A DNA stretch of 64,000 nt, taken from positions 135,527-199,526 of the forward strand of contig JBBCIG010000011.1 of assembly GCA_037200685.1 (NCBI GenBank), read 5' to 3'. The DNA comes from JAJKIP01 sp037200685. Lineage in GTDB: Bacteria > Bacteroidota > Bacteroidia > Chitinophagales > Chitinophagaceae. Positions within the stretch are counted from its first letter, which is position 1; every line of letters begins with the position of its first letter. This document shows, one piece after another, positions 27,956 to 37,292 of this stretch. A model generated the notes under the pieces. That model saw only the letters and a program-made list of their open reading frames with translations, was not told the DNA's origin and did not search any database. A program made the translations under genes and the position numbers.

Positions 27956-30751
27956 TTGAAAAAACTACTGATTGCAGGTATTACTTTTTTTAGTGTATCA
28001 TTTATTCATGCGCAATTAAACTGGCCTCCCGTTACACAAACCACCAAACCATGGACAAGGTGGTGGTGGGAGGGAAGCGCAGTAAATAAAAAAGATTTGA
28101 CATGGAACCTGGAGCAATACCAGAAAGCAGGATTAGGTGGCGTAGAGGTAACGCCTATTTATGGAGTAGAAGGGTATGAAAAGCAGTTCATTGATTTCTT
28201 ATCACCGCAATGGATGCAGATGCTGCAGCATACATTGAATGAATCCAAAAGATTAAAACTGGGAGTTGATTTAGCGAATGCGACAGGCTGGCCATTCGGT
28301 GGGCCATGGGTCACTGATAAAGATGCGGGTAAAACGATTTATTATAAAACATATTCGTTGAACGGTGGTGAGCAATTAAAAGATACAATAGAATACAACA
28401 GTGAAGCGCTGGTGCGAACGGCAAATAACAAGCCCGCCGCTATTGATACGATATTAAAACCTGTATATATAAATAAGAATTTGCAGGCGCTGGCCCTCGA
28501 TCAAATCCAGTACCCCGGTAAATTACCATTGAAAGCATTGATCGGGTATGCGGATGGTATAACAACCGTTGATCTTACATCATCAGTTGATGCGAATGGA
28601 AAACTGAACTGGACAGCTCCGTCAGTAAAAGGTAAATGGACACTCTATGCTTTGTTCGAAGGCCTGCATGGAAAAATGGTGGAAAGGGCCGCTCCCGGCG
28701 GCGAAGGTTATGCGATTGATCATTTTTCCGCTGCCGCCGCTAAAAATTATTTTAAAAAATTTGACCAGGCGTTTAAAGGATATGATCTTTCTTACCTGCG
28801 GGGCTTCTTTAATGATTCCTATGAAGTAGATGATGCAAGGGGACAAGGAAACTGGACATCAAATTTATTCGCTGAATTTAAAAAACGAAAAGGTTATTTA
28901 CTACAGGACCAGTTGCCCGCATTGTTTGGAAAAGATAATGCGGAAAAGAATAGCCGTGTGATTTATGATTACCGTTCCGTAATTGATGAGTTGATACTGG
29001 AAAATTTTACTAAAGAATGGAAAAAATGGGGAACATCAAAAGGAAAGATAGTACGTAATCAATCGCATGGATCTCCTGCGAATACCTTAGATCTGTATAG
29101 TGTAGTTGACATTCCTGAAACAGAAGGTACGGATATACTTCGTTTCAAGTTTGCGACATCTGCGGCGAACGTAACCGGTAAAAAATTAGTTTCTTCCGAA
29201 TCCGCCACCTGGCTGAACGAACATTTTCTTTCTTCATGGGGTGATGTAAAAAAAGCGATTGATCTTTATTTTCTCGGTGGGGTGAATCACATTTTCTATC
29301 ACGGTACGGCCTATTCACCAAAAGATGCGCCATGGCCCGGCTGGCTATTTTATGCGGCGGTTCATTTTCAACCGACCAACCCGCAATGGAAAGATTTTCA
29401 TGCATTGAATGAATACATTACGAGGGTGCAATCTTTTTTACAGCAGGGTAAGCCGGACAATGATGTATTATTATATTACCCGCTTGCCGACCGGTATTCG
29501 GAGCCGGGTACGGCTTTATTACAGCATTTCGATGGTATGGAAAGGAATTTTGAGAATACGGATTTTGAACATGTATCAAAATGGATGCTGGAGAATGGTT
29601 ATAGCTTTGATTTTTTTTCCGACAGGCAATTGCAGCAGTTTACTTTTTCGAATAATAATATTATCTCCGCGGGAAATACATATAAAACCATCTTGTTGCC
29701 TGCTAATAAATTAATCCCTGAAAAGAGCATGGAAAAGTTGCTTGTATTAGCAAAACAAGGAGCAAAGGTTTTATTTTATAAAAATTTACCATCTTCAGTT
29801 CCCGGTATGACGAATTTGGAAGTAAGAGAAGAGAAATTAAAAACTTTATTGAACCAGGCGGTTGCGGGCAAAGAATTTTTTTTTAAAGGTGATGATCTCG
29901 AAGCGCTATTAATGAAAGCTCGTATAAGAAAAGAATCAATGGTAGAGCAGGGATTACAATTCACCCGGAGGAAAAATAATGACGGCCTTACTTATTTTAT
30001 TACAAATAATACAGGCAAAGTTTTTGATGGATGGGTGGCATTACAGATGCGTGCGACAAGTGCCGCATTATTCAATCCTGCAACGGGTGAAAAAGGAATT
30101 GCACAATTGAAAAAGAAAGTAAGACCTGAACCATTTGAAGTGTATATAGAACTGCAGCCGTTTGAATCTCTCATCGTCCGCACTTACAACTCTAATAAGA
30201 CAGGAGAAAATTTCCCGTATAAAAATATCGCTGGCTTATCTGTACCAATAGCGGGGGAATGGGCAATTGAATTTTTAGATGGAGGTCCCGTACTTCCTAC
30301 AAAAATTACAACCAGTAAATTGGATTCATGGACAGCATTGAAAGGAGATGATGTAAAAAATTTTTCAGGTACTGCGAAATACTCCATCACCTTTAACAAA
30401 CCGGCAGGCAATGCGTCCGGCTACATATTAAATTTAGGAAAAGTAAACGAAACAGCGGAAGTGATATTGAATGGGAAAAAGATAGCTACATTGATCGGGC
30501 CGACTTTTCAATTTGTAATAGCTGCATCCGCATTTCAACAAACAAATAGACTTGAAATTATTGTCGCCAACCTGATGGCCAACCGTATCATTTATATGGA
30601 TAAAAATAAAATTCCCTGGAAAATATTTTATAATACCAATATGCCGGCGAGAAGAAAGGAGAATGCGAAGAATGGAATATTTGATGCATCAGCATGGGAG
30701 CCTTTGCCTTCGGGGTTGTCAGGGCCGGTAACATTAACGCCGGTTCAATAA
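27956..30751 (+). CDS. GH106-like alpha-L-rhamnosidase, secreted
   Basis: A 931-residue enzyme with the GH106 pattern: N-terminal signal peptide (MKKLLIAGITFFSVSFIHAQ), then RWWWEGSAVNKKDLTWNLEQ, NATGWPFGGPWVT and FFNDSYEVDDARGQGNW, and a C-terminal galactose-binding-like beta-sandwich (about 780-930). Known members release alpha-L-rhamnose from rhamnogalacturonans. The start codon is TTG: an in-frame TAA lies 6 bases upstream (27950-27952), no ATG occurs until far inside the protein, and the signal peptide begins exactly at the TTG. Released rhamnose would feed the rhamnose genes upstream. Confidence 0.86.
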   Translation: MKKLLIAGITFFSVSFIHAQLNWPPVTQTTKPWTRWWWEGSAVNKKDLTWNLEQYQKAGLGGVEVTPIYGVEGYEKQFIDFLSPQWMQMLQHTLNESKRLKLGVDLANATGWPFGGPWVTDKDAGKTIYYKTYSLNGGEQLKDTIEYNSEALVRTANNKPAAIDTILKPVYINKNLQALALDQIQYPGKLPLKALIGYADGITTVDLTSSVDANGKLNWTAPSVKGKWTLYALFEGLHGKMVERAAPGGEGYAIDHFSAAAAKNYFKKFDQAFKGYDLSYLRGFFNDSYEVDDARGQGNWTSNLFAEFKKRKGYLLQDQLPALFGKDNAEKNSRVIYDYRSVIDELILENFTKEWKKWGTSKGKIVRNQSHGSPANTLDLYSVVDIPETEGTDILRFKFATSAANVTGKKLVSSESATWLNEHFLSSWGDVKKAIDLYFLGGVNHIFYHGTAYSPKDAPWPGWLFYAAVHFQPTNPQWKDFHALNEYITRVQSFLQQGKPDNDVLLYYPLADRYSEPGTALLQHFDGMERNFENTDFEHVSKWMLENGYSFDFFSDRQLQQFTFSNNNIISAGNTYKTILLPANKLIPEKSMEKLLVLAKQGAKVLFYKNLPSSVPGMTNLEVREEKLKTLLNQAVAGKEFFFKGDDLEALLMKARIRKESMVEQGLQFTRRKNNDGLTYFITNNTGKVFDGWVALQMRATSAALFNPATGEKGIAQLKKKVRPEPFEVYIELQPFESLIVRTYNSNKTGENFPYKNIAGLSVPIAGEWAIEFLDGGPVLPTKITTSKLDSWTALKGDDVKNFSGTAKYSITFNKPAGNASGYILNLGKVNETAEVILNGKKIATLIGPTFQFVIAASAFQQTNRLEIIVANLMANRIIYMDKNKIPWKIFYNTNMPARRKENAKNGIFDASAWEPLPSGLSGPVTLTPVQ

Positions 30752-30866
30752 AATGAAAAAATTATAAATGGTATAAAAAAACGAACATTGTATTTCTGTT
30801 TTGGTCTCCCCAAGCCAAAGGATTAGGAACAAAATTTTACCATGCCCCAGTGAACGATTTGTTTTA

Positions 30867-33005
30867 ATGATGCCAATGAAAAGAATTCTTGCTATATTTT
30901 TTTGTTTTTACTCATTTGCCTTGCTGGCGCAACCTATCAATCGTGAACAAGTTGTTCGGAGGCATACGGTTCATGTTACAACGATCGATTCATTATCATC
31001 GCTGACTGTCGGCAACGGGCAATTTGCTTTCACCGTTGATGCCACAGGCATGCAAAGTTTCCCCGAGTATTATGCAAAAGGAATTCCGCTGGGAACACAA
31101 TCTGAATGGGGCTGGCATAGTTTCCCGAATACAAATAATTTCCGCTTTGAAGAAACATTGAAAGAATATGAACTGGAAGGAAGAAAAATACTTTACCCCG
31201 TTCAAATAAGAGAGCCCGAAAGAAACAAACAAGCTGTTGAATATTTCCGGGTCAATCCCCATCGCCTGCAATTAGGAAATATTGGTTTAGAAATAAAAAA
31301 GCGGGATGGTTCATTGGCCGGGATAAATGACGTAAAAAATATTGACCAGCAACTGGACATGTGGACGGGTATCATTACAAGTTCGTTTACTGTTGAAGAT
31401 ATTCCTGTAAAAGTAATGACAGCCTGCGATCCTTATTCTGATAAAGTAGTATTTAAAATAGAATCGTCCTTGTTGAATGAGAAAAGGATCAGTGTTCGAG
31501 TCCGTTTCCCTTATCCCAATGGACAATTTAAAGATGAAGGAATTACATGGAATAGTAACCAGTCACATTCTTCAATAGCAAGTAAAGGATATAACAGCGC
31601 TTTTATAAAAAGAAAGCTTGATACAAGCAATTACGACGTCAATCTTTTCTGGTCGGGCACATCTTTGTTTGAAGAAAAAGACAAACATTATTTTTTAGTA
31701 ACGCCCCAGTCTGTAAAAAATAATAGTTATGAACTCACCTGCCAGTTTACGAAGAGGTTTGAGAAGGCTGTAACAACTGGATTTAAAGAAATAAGTTCCA
31801 ATAGTATAAAAGAATGGAAACGCTTCTGGCAAAGCGGTGGCGCTATTGATTTCAATGGCAGCACGAACCCGAAAGCATTTGAACTGGAACGACGTATTAT
31901 TCTTTCACAATATTTAATTAAGGTGCAGGAAGCATCGGGTTTTCCCCCACAGGAAACAGGGTTGACATATAACAGTTGGTATGGGCGACCGCATCTGGAA
32001 ATGCATTGGTGGCATGCTGTTCACTACGCATTATGGGGAAGAACGGAGTTGTTACAAAAAAGTATGGATTGGTATTTCAGCGTTGCGAAAGAAGCGAAAA
32101 AAATTGCGAAGCGTCAGGGTTTTGATGGGTTACGCTGGCAAAAGATGACAGACCCGCAAGGTGGCGAAGCGCCATCATCAGTTGGTTCTTTTCTTATCTG
32201 GCAGCAACCGCATTTTATTTACATGGCGGAATTACTCTATCGTGATAGAAAAGATAAAAGCATATTAAATAAATACAAAGACCTCGTATTTGCGACAGCG
32301 GATTTCATGGCATCGTTTCCTTCTTATAATGCCGCGACAAAAAAATATAATTTAGGAAAAGGATTAATTCCCGCCCAGGAATGTTTTGATGCGGTCACTA
32401 CATTTAATCCAACATACGAATTAGCATACTGGCATTGGGCATTGAATATTGCACAGCAATGGCGCATACGATCAGGAATGCCTAGAAATAAAAAATGGGA
32501 TACTATTATTAATAAACTTGCACCTTTACCAGAGAAGAATGGTGTGTACCTCGCTACCGAAAGTACTCCCGATTGTTATACTCCCGGCTCAAGATACCTG
32601 ACGGATCACCCGGCAGTTCTCGCCGCCTACGCATCTATTCCTGCTGCTGATGGATTGGATACAATTGTCATGAAAAAAACATTTGATTTGGTCTGGGATG
32701 TTTGGCAATGGAAAGAAACATGGGGCTGGGATTTTCCATTAACTGCAATGACGGCGACGAGATTGAATAAACCCGGAAAAGCGATTGATGCTTTATTCAT
32801 GCCGGTGCAAACGAATACCTATTTATTAAATGGACATAATTACCAGGATGGACGCTTAACCATTTACCTGCCGGGCAACGGCGGCCTGCTCAGCGCCGTA
32901 GCGATGATGTGCGCAGGCTATGATCATTCAACAATAAATCAACCCGGCATTCCTAAAGACGGAACCTGGAAAGTAAAATGGGAAGGATTGAAAAAAATAT
33001 TTTAA
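30867..33005 (+). CDS. Six-hairpin glycosidase-like protein, substrate unknown
   Basis: About 712 residues, signal peptide in MKRILAIFFCFYSFALLAQ. I take the start at the ATG cluster 30867-30878; the frame runs further upstream without a signal sequence. An N-terminal beta-sandwich (about 30-330) is followed by an (alpha/alpha)6-type domain with HWWHAVHYALWGRTELLQKS, GLIPAQECFDAVTTFNPTYE and WDVWQWKETWGWDFPL, resembling GH65/GH95-like architecture. The Glu of PAQECFD is a candidate acid. I cannot assign a family. Lying between a GH106 rhamnosidase and a sugar isomerase (14 bases downstream), it probably removes a terminal deoxy-sugar or arabinose. Confidence 0.7.
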   Translation: MMPMKRILAIFFCFYSFALLAQPINREQVVRRHTVHVTTIDSLSSLTVGNGQFAFTVDATGMQSFPEYYAKGIPLGTQSEWGWHSFPNTNNFRFEETLKEYELEGRKILYPVQIREPERNKQAVEYFRVNPHRLQLGNIGLEIKKRDGSLAGINDVKNIDQQLDMWTGIITSSFTVEDIPVKVMTACDPYSDKVVFKIESSLLNEKRISVRVRFPYPNGQFKDEGITWNSNQSHSSIASKGYNSAFIKRKLDTSNYDVNLFWSGTSLFEEKDKHYFLVTPQSVKNNSYELTCQFTKRFEKAVTTGFKEISSNSIKEWKRFWQSGGAIDFNGSTNPKAFELERRIILSQYLIKVQEASGFPPQETGLTYNSWYGRPHLEMHWWHAVHYALWGRTELLQKSMDWYFSVAKEAKKIAKRQGFDGLRWQKMTDPQGGEAPSSVGSFLIWQQPHFIYMAELLYRDRKDKSILNKYKDLVFATADFMASFPSYNAATKKYNLGKGLIPAQECFDAVTTFNPTYELAYWHWALNIAQQWRIRSGMPRNKKWDTIINKLAPLPEKNGVYLATESTPDCYTPGSRYLTDHPAVLAAYASIPAADGLDTIVMKKTFDLVWDVWQWKETWGWDFPLTAMTATRLNKPGKAIDALFMPVQTNTYLLNGHNYQDGRLTIYLPGNGGLLSAVAMMCAGYDHSTINQPGIPKDGTWKVKWEGLKKIF

Positions 33006-33019
33006 GCTAAATAGTCGCT

Positions 33020-34454
33020 ATGAATAATGAAAAACACAAATTAAAAATTGGCTTATTCGGCATCGGTCTCGAAACGTATTGGTCGCAATTCAAAGGTTTA
33101 AAACAACGCCTGGAAGGCTATCAAAGTGAAATTGCAAATAAGATAGCAGGAAATAATGTACAGGTTGTAAACGCCGGCCTTGTTGATACCATTGATAAAG
33201 CAAGGGACACTGCTGATCTTTTTAAAAAAGAAGACGTGTCTGTTATCTTCCTGTATGTATCAACATATGCGTTATCCGCTACGGTATTACCTGTTGTGCA
33301 AAAAAACAAAACTGCCTGTTGTTATTTTAAATATTCAACCTTTTTCTTCCATCGATTATGAATGGTTTAATAATCTCGGCGACCGTGGATTGATGACAGG
33401 CGAATGGCTCGCCAATTGCCAGGCATGCGCCGTTCCGGAAATTGCGAATGTCTTCAATCGTTCGGGAATAAAATTTCACCAGGTAACGGGACATTTACAG
33501 GATGAAGAAACATGGAAAGAAATAAATGAATGGGTACAGGCCGCTGCTGTTACGGTTGCCTTGTCGCAAAACAGGGTAGGGTTGCTCGGGCATTATTATA
33601 ATGGTATGCTGGATATTTATTCCGATATCACCTTGCAATCGTCCACTTTCGGTTGTTATTACCAGCATATCGAAATGTGCGACCTCGCTGCTTTTCATAA
33701 AACAGTTACGGAAAAAGAAATCGCAATAAAGACAGAAGAAATCTATCGGGAATTTAATGTGTTGGATGAATGTCCGAAAGAAGAAATCCAACGTGCGGCA
33801 CGCACAGCGGTAGCGCTGGATAAAATGGTGGATCATTTCCGTCTCGGTTCCTTCTGTTATTATTATGAAGGGAATAATGGCAACGAATATGAAAATCTCA
33901 TTTCATCGGTTATCGCTGGCAATTCTATTTTAACAGCGAAGCATATACCGGTTGCGGGAGAATACGAAGTAAAAAATGTGCAGGCCATGAAGATCATGGA
34001 TCTTTTTGATGCCGGGGGATCATTCACGGAATTTTATGGAATGGATTTTAAGGATGACATTATATTGATGGGTCACGATGGACCGGGTCATCTCGCCATC
34101 GCGGATGAAAAACCATTATTAAAACCGCTGGGCGTGTATCATGGTAAACCCGGCAAAGGGTTATCGGTTGAGATGAAAGTAAAAAATGGCCCCGTCACTT
34201 TATTATCGGTTATTGAAAGCAACGATGGAAAATTAAAATTGCTCGTTGCCGAAGCGCAATCGGTCAAAGGCCCGATTTTCCAGATAGGCAACACCAACAG
34301 CCGTTATAAATTTTCTTTATCAATAAAAGAATTCATGAATGAATGGTGCAAACATGGCCCGGCGCATCATTGTGCGATTGGCGTTGGTCATATTGCAACG
34401 AAGCTGGAAAAATTAAGTTTGTTGCTCGGGATAGAAATGATCAAAGTTTGCTGA
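33020..34454 (+). pseudogene. L-fucose/L-arabinose isomerase-family protein, one frameshift
   Basis: Related to the L-fucose/L-arabinose isomerase superfamily. Frame 1 covers residues 1 to about 94 (33020 to about 33300) and stops at 33361; the rest continues in a second frame to 34454. Removing one A from the A7 run at 33300-33306 joins them to about 477 residues, the expected size. Recognisable segments are GLETYWSQFKGLKQRL, GHYYNGMLDIYSDITL and MGHDGPGHLAIAD. It probably isomerises an aldose released by the pectin enzymes, or a related sugar acid or ketose. The lone homopolymer indel could be a sequencing error. Confidence 0.8.
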
Positions 34455-34486
34455 TATAAAAATAAAGCCAAACAAATTTTTATTTG

Positions 34487-34645
34487 CCCAACTGAATTGC
34501 TACTATCATCGCCTGTTGTGTCACTCACTTCATCGTTCGGTAATTCTATTCAGCAATTGTCGAAGACCCCGATTTTTGTCGGGGTGTCGTTCCCGATAAC
34601 TATCTGGACTTCATCTTCCCGTTCGCTATTCAGCATTTTCGAAGT
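34487..34645. repeat. Composite 159-bp dispersed repeat, second copy
   Basis: Same three-part order and length as 17541-17699: repeat unit (ATTGCTACTATCATC, TTCATCGTTCGG, TATTCAGCAATTGTCGAAG), hairpin ACCCCGA/TCGGGGT (34566-34572 with 34579-34585), a degenerate CCCGATAACTATCTGG (34592-34607), then TTCATCTTCCCGTTC and TATTCAGCATTTTCGAAG. It lies 3' of the sugar isomerase gene. The 591-base gap 34455-35045 contains no believable gene; it holds this copy, a REP-like cluster and a reversed copy. Confidence 0.85.
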
Positions 34646-34667
34646 ACAGTTTGTTATACTGGTCAAT

Positions 34668-34780
34668 GATCCCGAAGGGATCAGATGTTTATAGAATCAG
34701 GTTCATTAACCGATGCGATCCCGAAGGGGTCGTATGTTCGTTGTTGCGTTTTTCTATAAACATGTAACTCCTTCGGAGTT
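34668..34780. repeat. REP/BIME-like hairpin cluster
   Basis: Three small hairpins: GATCCCGAAGGGATC (34668-34682), GATCCCGAAGGGGTC (34717-34731) and AACTCCTTCGGAGTT (34766-34780). The first is followed by AGATGTTTATAGAA and the last is preceded by TTCTATAAACATGT, so these two are the same unit in inverted orientation. This arrangement is typical of REP pairs, which in other bacteria are mobilised by REP-associated tyrosine transposases; no such transposase is in the window. Confidence 0.75.
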
Positions 34781-34820
34781 GAGATCATACACTACAGGAG
34801 TGAGCCCTTCAACTTCGGTT

Positions 34821-34936
34821 CCCGATAGTAATCGGGGCGAACGCAATTGCTGGTACTTCGACATATGCTCAGTAGAGAACAGGAAGATGAAGAGTGCGAC
34901 GCAAGGGACGATGATCTGTGTTACTGCAGCCGGGCC
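34821..34936. repeat. Dispersed repeat copy, reversed
   Basis: Begins with hairpin CCCGAT-AGTA-ATCGGG (34821-34836), then CTCAGTAGAGAACAGGAAG, ATGAAGAGTGCGACGCAAGG, GACGATGAT and GCAGCCGGGCCC (34867-34936). It is oriented opposite to the 34487 copy, so the two repeat copies bracket the REP-like cluster. Confidence 0.8.
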
Positions 34937-35045
34937 CATAAAACTTTGTTCCTGCAGCATGGTTTTTTATGAAATAGGATTTTCAGGATACATCAGGATG
35001 CCGGCGCTATTGATATAGTGTACATTTCAGGATTAACTGATCGCT

Positions 35046-36458
35046 ATGCCGTTTCGTTTTCCTCTCGCTTTAACAGTTGTTTTATTTTTATCCATTTATT
35101 CTTATTCCCAACCTGGTTGGGTCAGCAAAGCCGGTGCAGAACAATTTCCATCCGGGCAAAAAATATATACGGTCAAAGCGAAAAGCGATACATCAAAAGT
35201 TATAACAAAGGCCATCCAGTCAGCTATTGATGAGTGTGCAAAGAAAGGAGGTGGCATTGTTATATTCTTCCCGGGCACTTATGTTTCCGGTTCGATCTTT
35301 TTAAAAGCCGGTGTTCATTTAAGAATTGATAAAGATGTTTTATTGCTGGGTTCTACCAGCTTTTCTGATTATCCTGAAATTGCTACCCGCATTGCGGGAA
35401 TAGAAACAACATGGCCTGCCGCATTGATCAATGTGATCGATGTCAGCAATGCAGCAGTAACCGGCGGAGGAATCGTTAATGCAAGAGGAAAATTCTGCTG
35501 GGATAAATATTGGACCATGCGAAAAGAGTACGATACAAAAGGCCTTCGCTGGGTAGTGGATTATGATGCGAAAAGAGTAAGAACATTTTTAGTGCAGAAT
35601 TCATCCCATGTTACATTAAAAGGATTGACTTTTAAAAATGCAGGCTTTTGGACAGTACAATTATTATATTCCCATAACCTTACTGTTGATGGCGTAACCA
35701 TCAAAAACAATGAAGACGGCAGCGGCCCCAGCACGGACGGTATTGATGTGGATTCATCAAGCTGGGTATTAATCGAGAACTGCGATATTGATTGCAATGA
35801 TGATAACTTTTGTTTAAAAGCAGGAAGGGATTGGGATGGATTGCGTGTCAATAAACCAACAGAGTATGTCGTGATAAGAAAATGTATTGCCCGTTGCGGC
35901 GCAGGTCTCGTCACCTTGGGTAGTGAAACTTCAGGAAGTATAAGACATATTTATTGTACCGATTTGTTCGCCAAACATACTGATAACGGTTTGCGAATTA
36001 AATCAGCGACAACGAGAGGCGGAACAGTGGAAGATGTTTATTTCGTTAACTCTGTTCTCGATTCTGTTCGCAATGCGTATCAATTTAATTTAAACTGGTA
36101 TCCCGCTTATAGTTATAGTGAATTGCCGAAAGGTTATAATTATGATTCCATACCGCAACATTGGAAAGCATTGCTGCAAAGAGTAACACCGGCTGAAAAA
36201 GGAATTCCCTATGCCCGTAATTTTTATATTAATAATGTTAAGATCACCAATGCGCAAAAGGCATTTGAAGTAGCCGGGCTGCCCCAATCAAAAATTGGAA
36301 ATTTTAATTTTACCAATTGCTATGTAGCCGCAGCTGTATTAGGCACGATGGAATTTACCGAAGGTTGGAGCTTTAATGATATGAAACTCGATATTTCAAA
36401 TAAAACAGAAGAGAAAAAGGCGGCAGGCGCCATTGAAGAACAGGAACGATTAAAATAA
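35046..36458 (+). CDS. GH28 polygalacturonase-family enzyme, secreted
   Basis: A 470-residue right-handed beta-helix protein with a signal peptide (to about residue 21, YSYSQ). GH28 motifs are STDGID (Asp231, Asp234) and the paired aspartates 252-253 (CNDDNFCLKAG), followed by LGSETSG and RIKSATTRGG. The canonical GHG motif reads GAG (285-287), so the usual active-site histidine is absent. GH28 includes polygalacturonases, rhamnogalacturonan galacturonohydrolases and rhamnosidases; the rhamnogalacturonan setting favours an exo-acting type. The next gene (CE12) starts 16 bases downstream. Confidence 0.85.
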   Translation: MPFRFPLALTVVLFLSIYSYSQPGWVSKAGAEQFPSGQKIYTVKAKSDTSKVITKAIQSAIDECAKKGGGIVIFFPGTYVSGSIFLKAGVHLRIDKDVLLLGSTSFSDYPEIATRIAGIETTWPAALINVIDVSNAAVTGGGIVNARGKFCWDKYWTMRKEYDTKGLRWVVDYDAKRVRTFLVQNSSHVTLKGLTFKNAGFWTVQLLYSHNLTVDGVTIKNNEDGSGPSTDGIDVDSSSWVLIENCDIDCNDDNFCLKAGRDWDGLRVNKPTEYVVIRKCIARCGAGLVTLGSETSGSIRHIYCTDLFAKHTDNGLRIKSATTRGGTVEDVYFVNSVLDSVRNAYQFNLNWYPAYSYSELPKGYNYDSIPQHWKALLQRVTPAEKGIPYARNFYINNVKITNAQKAFEVAGLPQSKIGNFNFTNCYVAAAVLGTMEFTEGWSFNDMKLDISNKTEEKKAAGAIEEQERLK

Positions 36459-36474
36459 TTTTACCCGGTATACA

Positions 36475-37251
36475 ATGAAAAAGTTAATTGGTTTATTATT
36501 GATCCTAATAGCAGCGGCGGCATTCATAAATATAAAAACCAAACCGGTTTTTTATATTATCGGCGATTCAACCGTTCGCAACGGTGATGGCACTGGTAGT
36601 AATAGTCAATGGGGCTGGGGCAGTTTCATCGCTGATTATTTTGATACGACAAAAATCAGTGTCAGTAACCAGGCGATTGGTGGTAGGAGCAGCCGCACGT
36701 TTATAACTGAAGGAAGGTGGGATAAAATAATGGCTACGGTGCAACAAGGCGATTATGTTATTATGCAATTCGGTCATAACGATGGAGGGGCGTTGGATGA
36801 TACAGCAAGGGCAAGAGGTACCATCAAAGGTACCGGCGATGACAGCACGGAAATTTATAACCCGATAAGGAAAATGAAAGAGACAGTGCACACGTATGGC
36901 TGGTATATGAGAAAGTATATCAAAGGAACAAAAGCAAAAGGCGCCATCGCTATTGTCTGTTCTCCCATTCCGCGCAATGATTGGAAAGATGGCAAAGTGA
37001 TTCAATCAATGGATAGTTATAGTGGTTGGGCGCAGCAAGTGGCAAAAGAAGAAGGCACTTATTTCATCGACCTGAATAAAATAGTAGCCATCAAATATGA
37101 AGAACTGGGCGCAGAAAAAGTAGCAACATTTTTCCCGGCTGATCATACGCATACAAACCTTGAAGGAGGAAAACTAAATGCGGGTATCGTTATTGAAGCC
37201 ATCAGGAGAATAAAACCAGCTAAGCTGGAAACGTATTTACTAAGAAATTAA
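36475..37251 (+). CDS. Rhamnogalacturonan acetylesterase (CE12, SGNH)
   Basis: A 258-residue single-domain SGNH hydrolase. The nucleophile Ser32 is in IIGDSTVRNG, block II is IGGRSSRTF, block III is FGHNDGG, and the Asp-His pair is in PADHTHTN. A hydrophobic N-terminus (residues 3-20) serves as signal peptide or anchor. It would deacetylate galacturonosyl residues of rhamnogalacturonan I so that the lyases and hydrolases can act. It lies 16 bases after the GH28 gene and 41 bases before the second GH105, consistent with one transcript. Confidence 0.87.
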   Translation: MKKLIGLLLILIAAAAFINIKTKPVFYIIGDSTVRNGDGTGSNSQWGWGSFIADYFDTTKISVSNQAIGGRSSRTFITEGRWDKIMATVQQGDYVIMQFGHNDGGALDDTARARGTIKGTGDDSTEIYNPIRKMKETVHTYGWYMRKYIKGTKAKGAIAIVCSPIPRNDWKDGKVIQSMDSYSGWAQQVAKEEGTYFIDLNKIVAIKYEELGAEKVATFFPADHTHTNLEGGKLNAGIVIEAIRRIKPAKLETYLLRN

Positions 37252-37292
37252 TGCTGCAGGTTTATAAAAACTAATTACCTAAATTTTTAAAT

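Noticed and set aside
34497..35018. Several short open frames in the 591-base gap
   Set aside because: They run through hairpins and repeat copies in both strands and resemble no protein.
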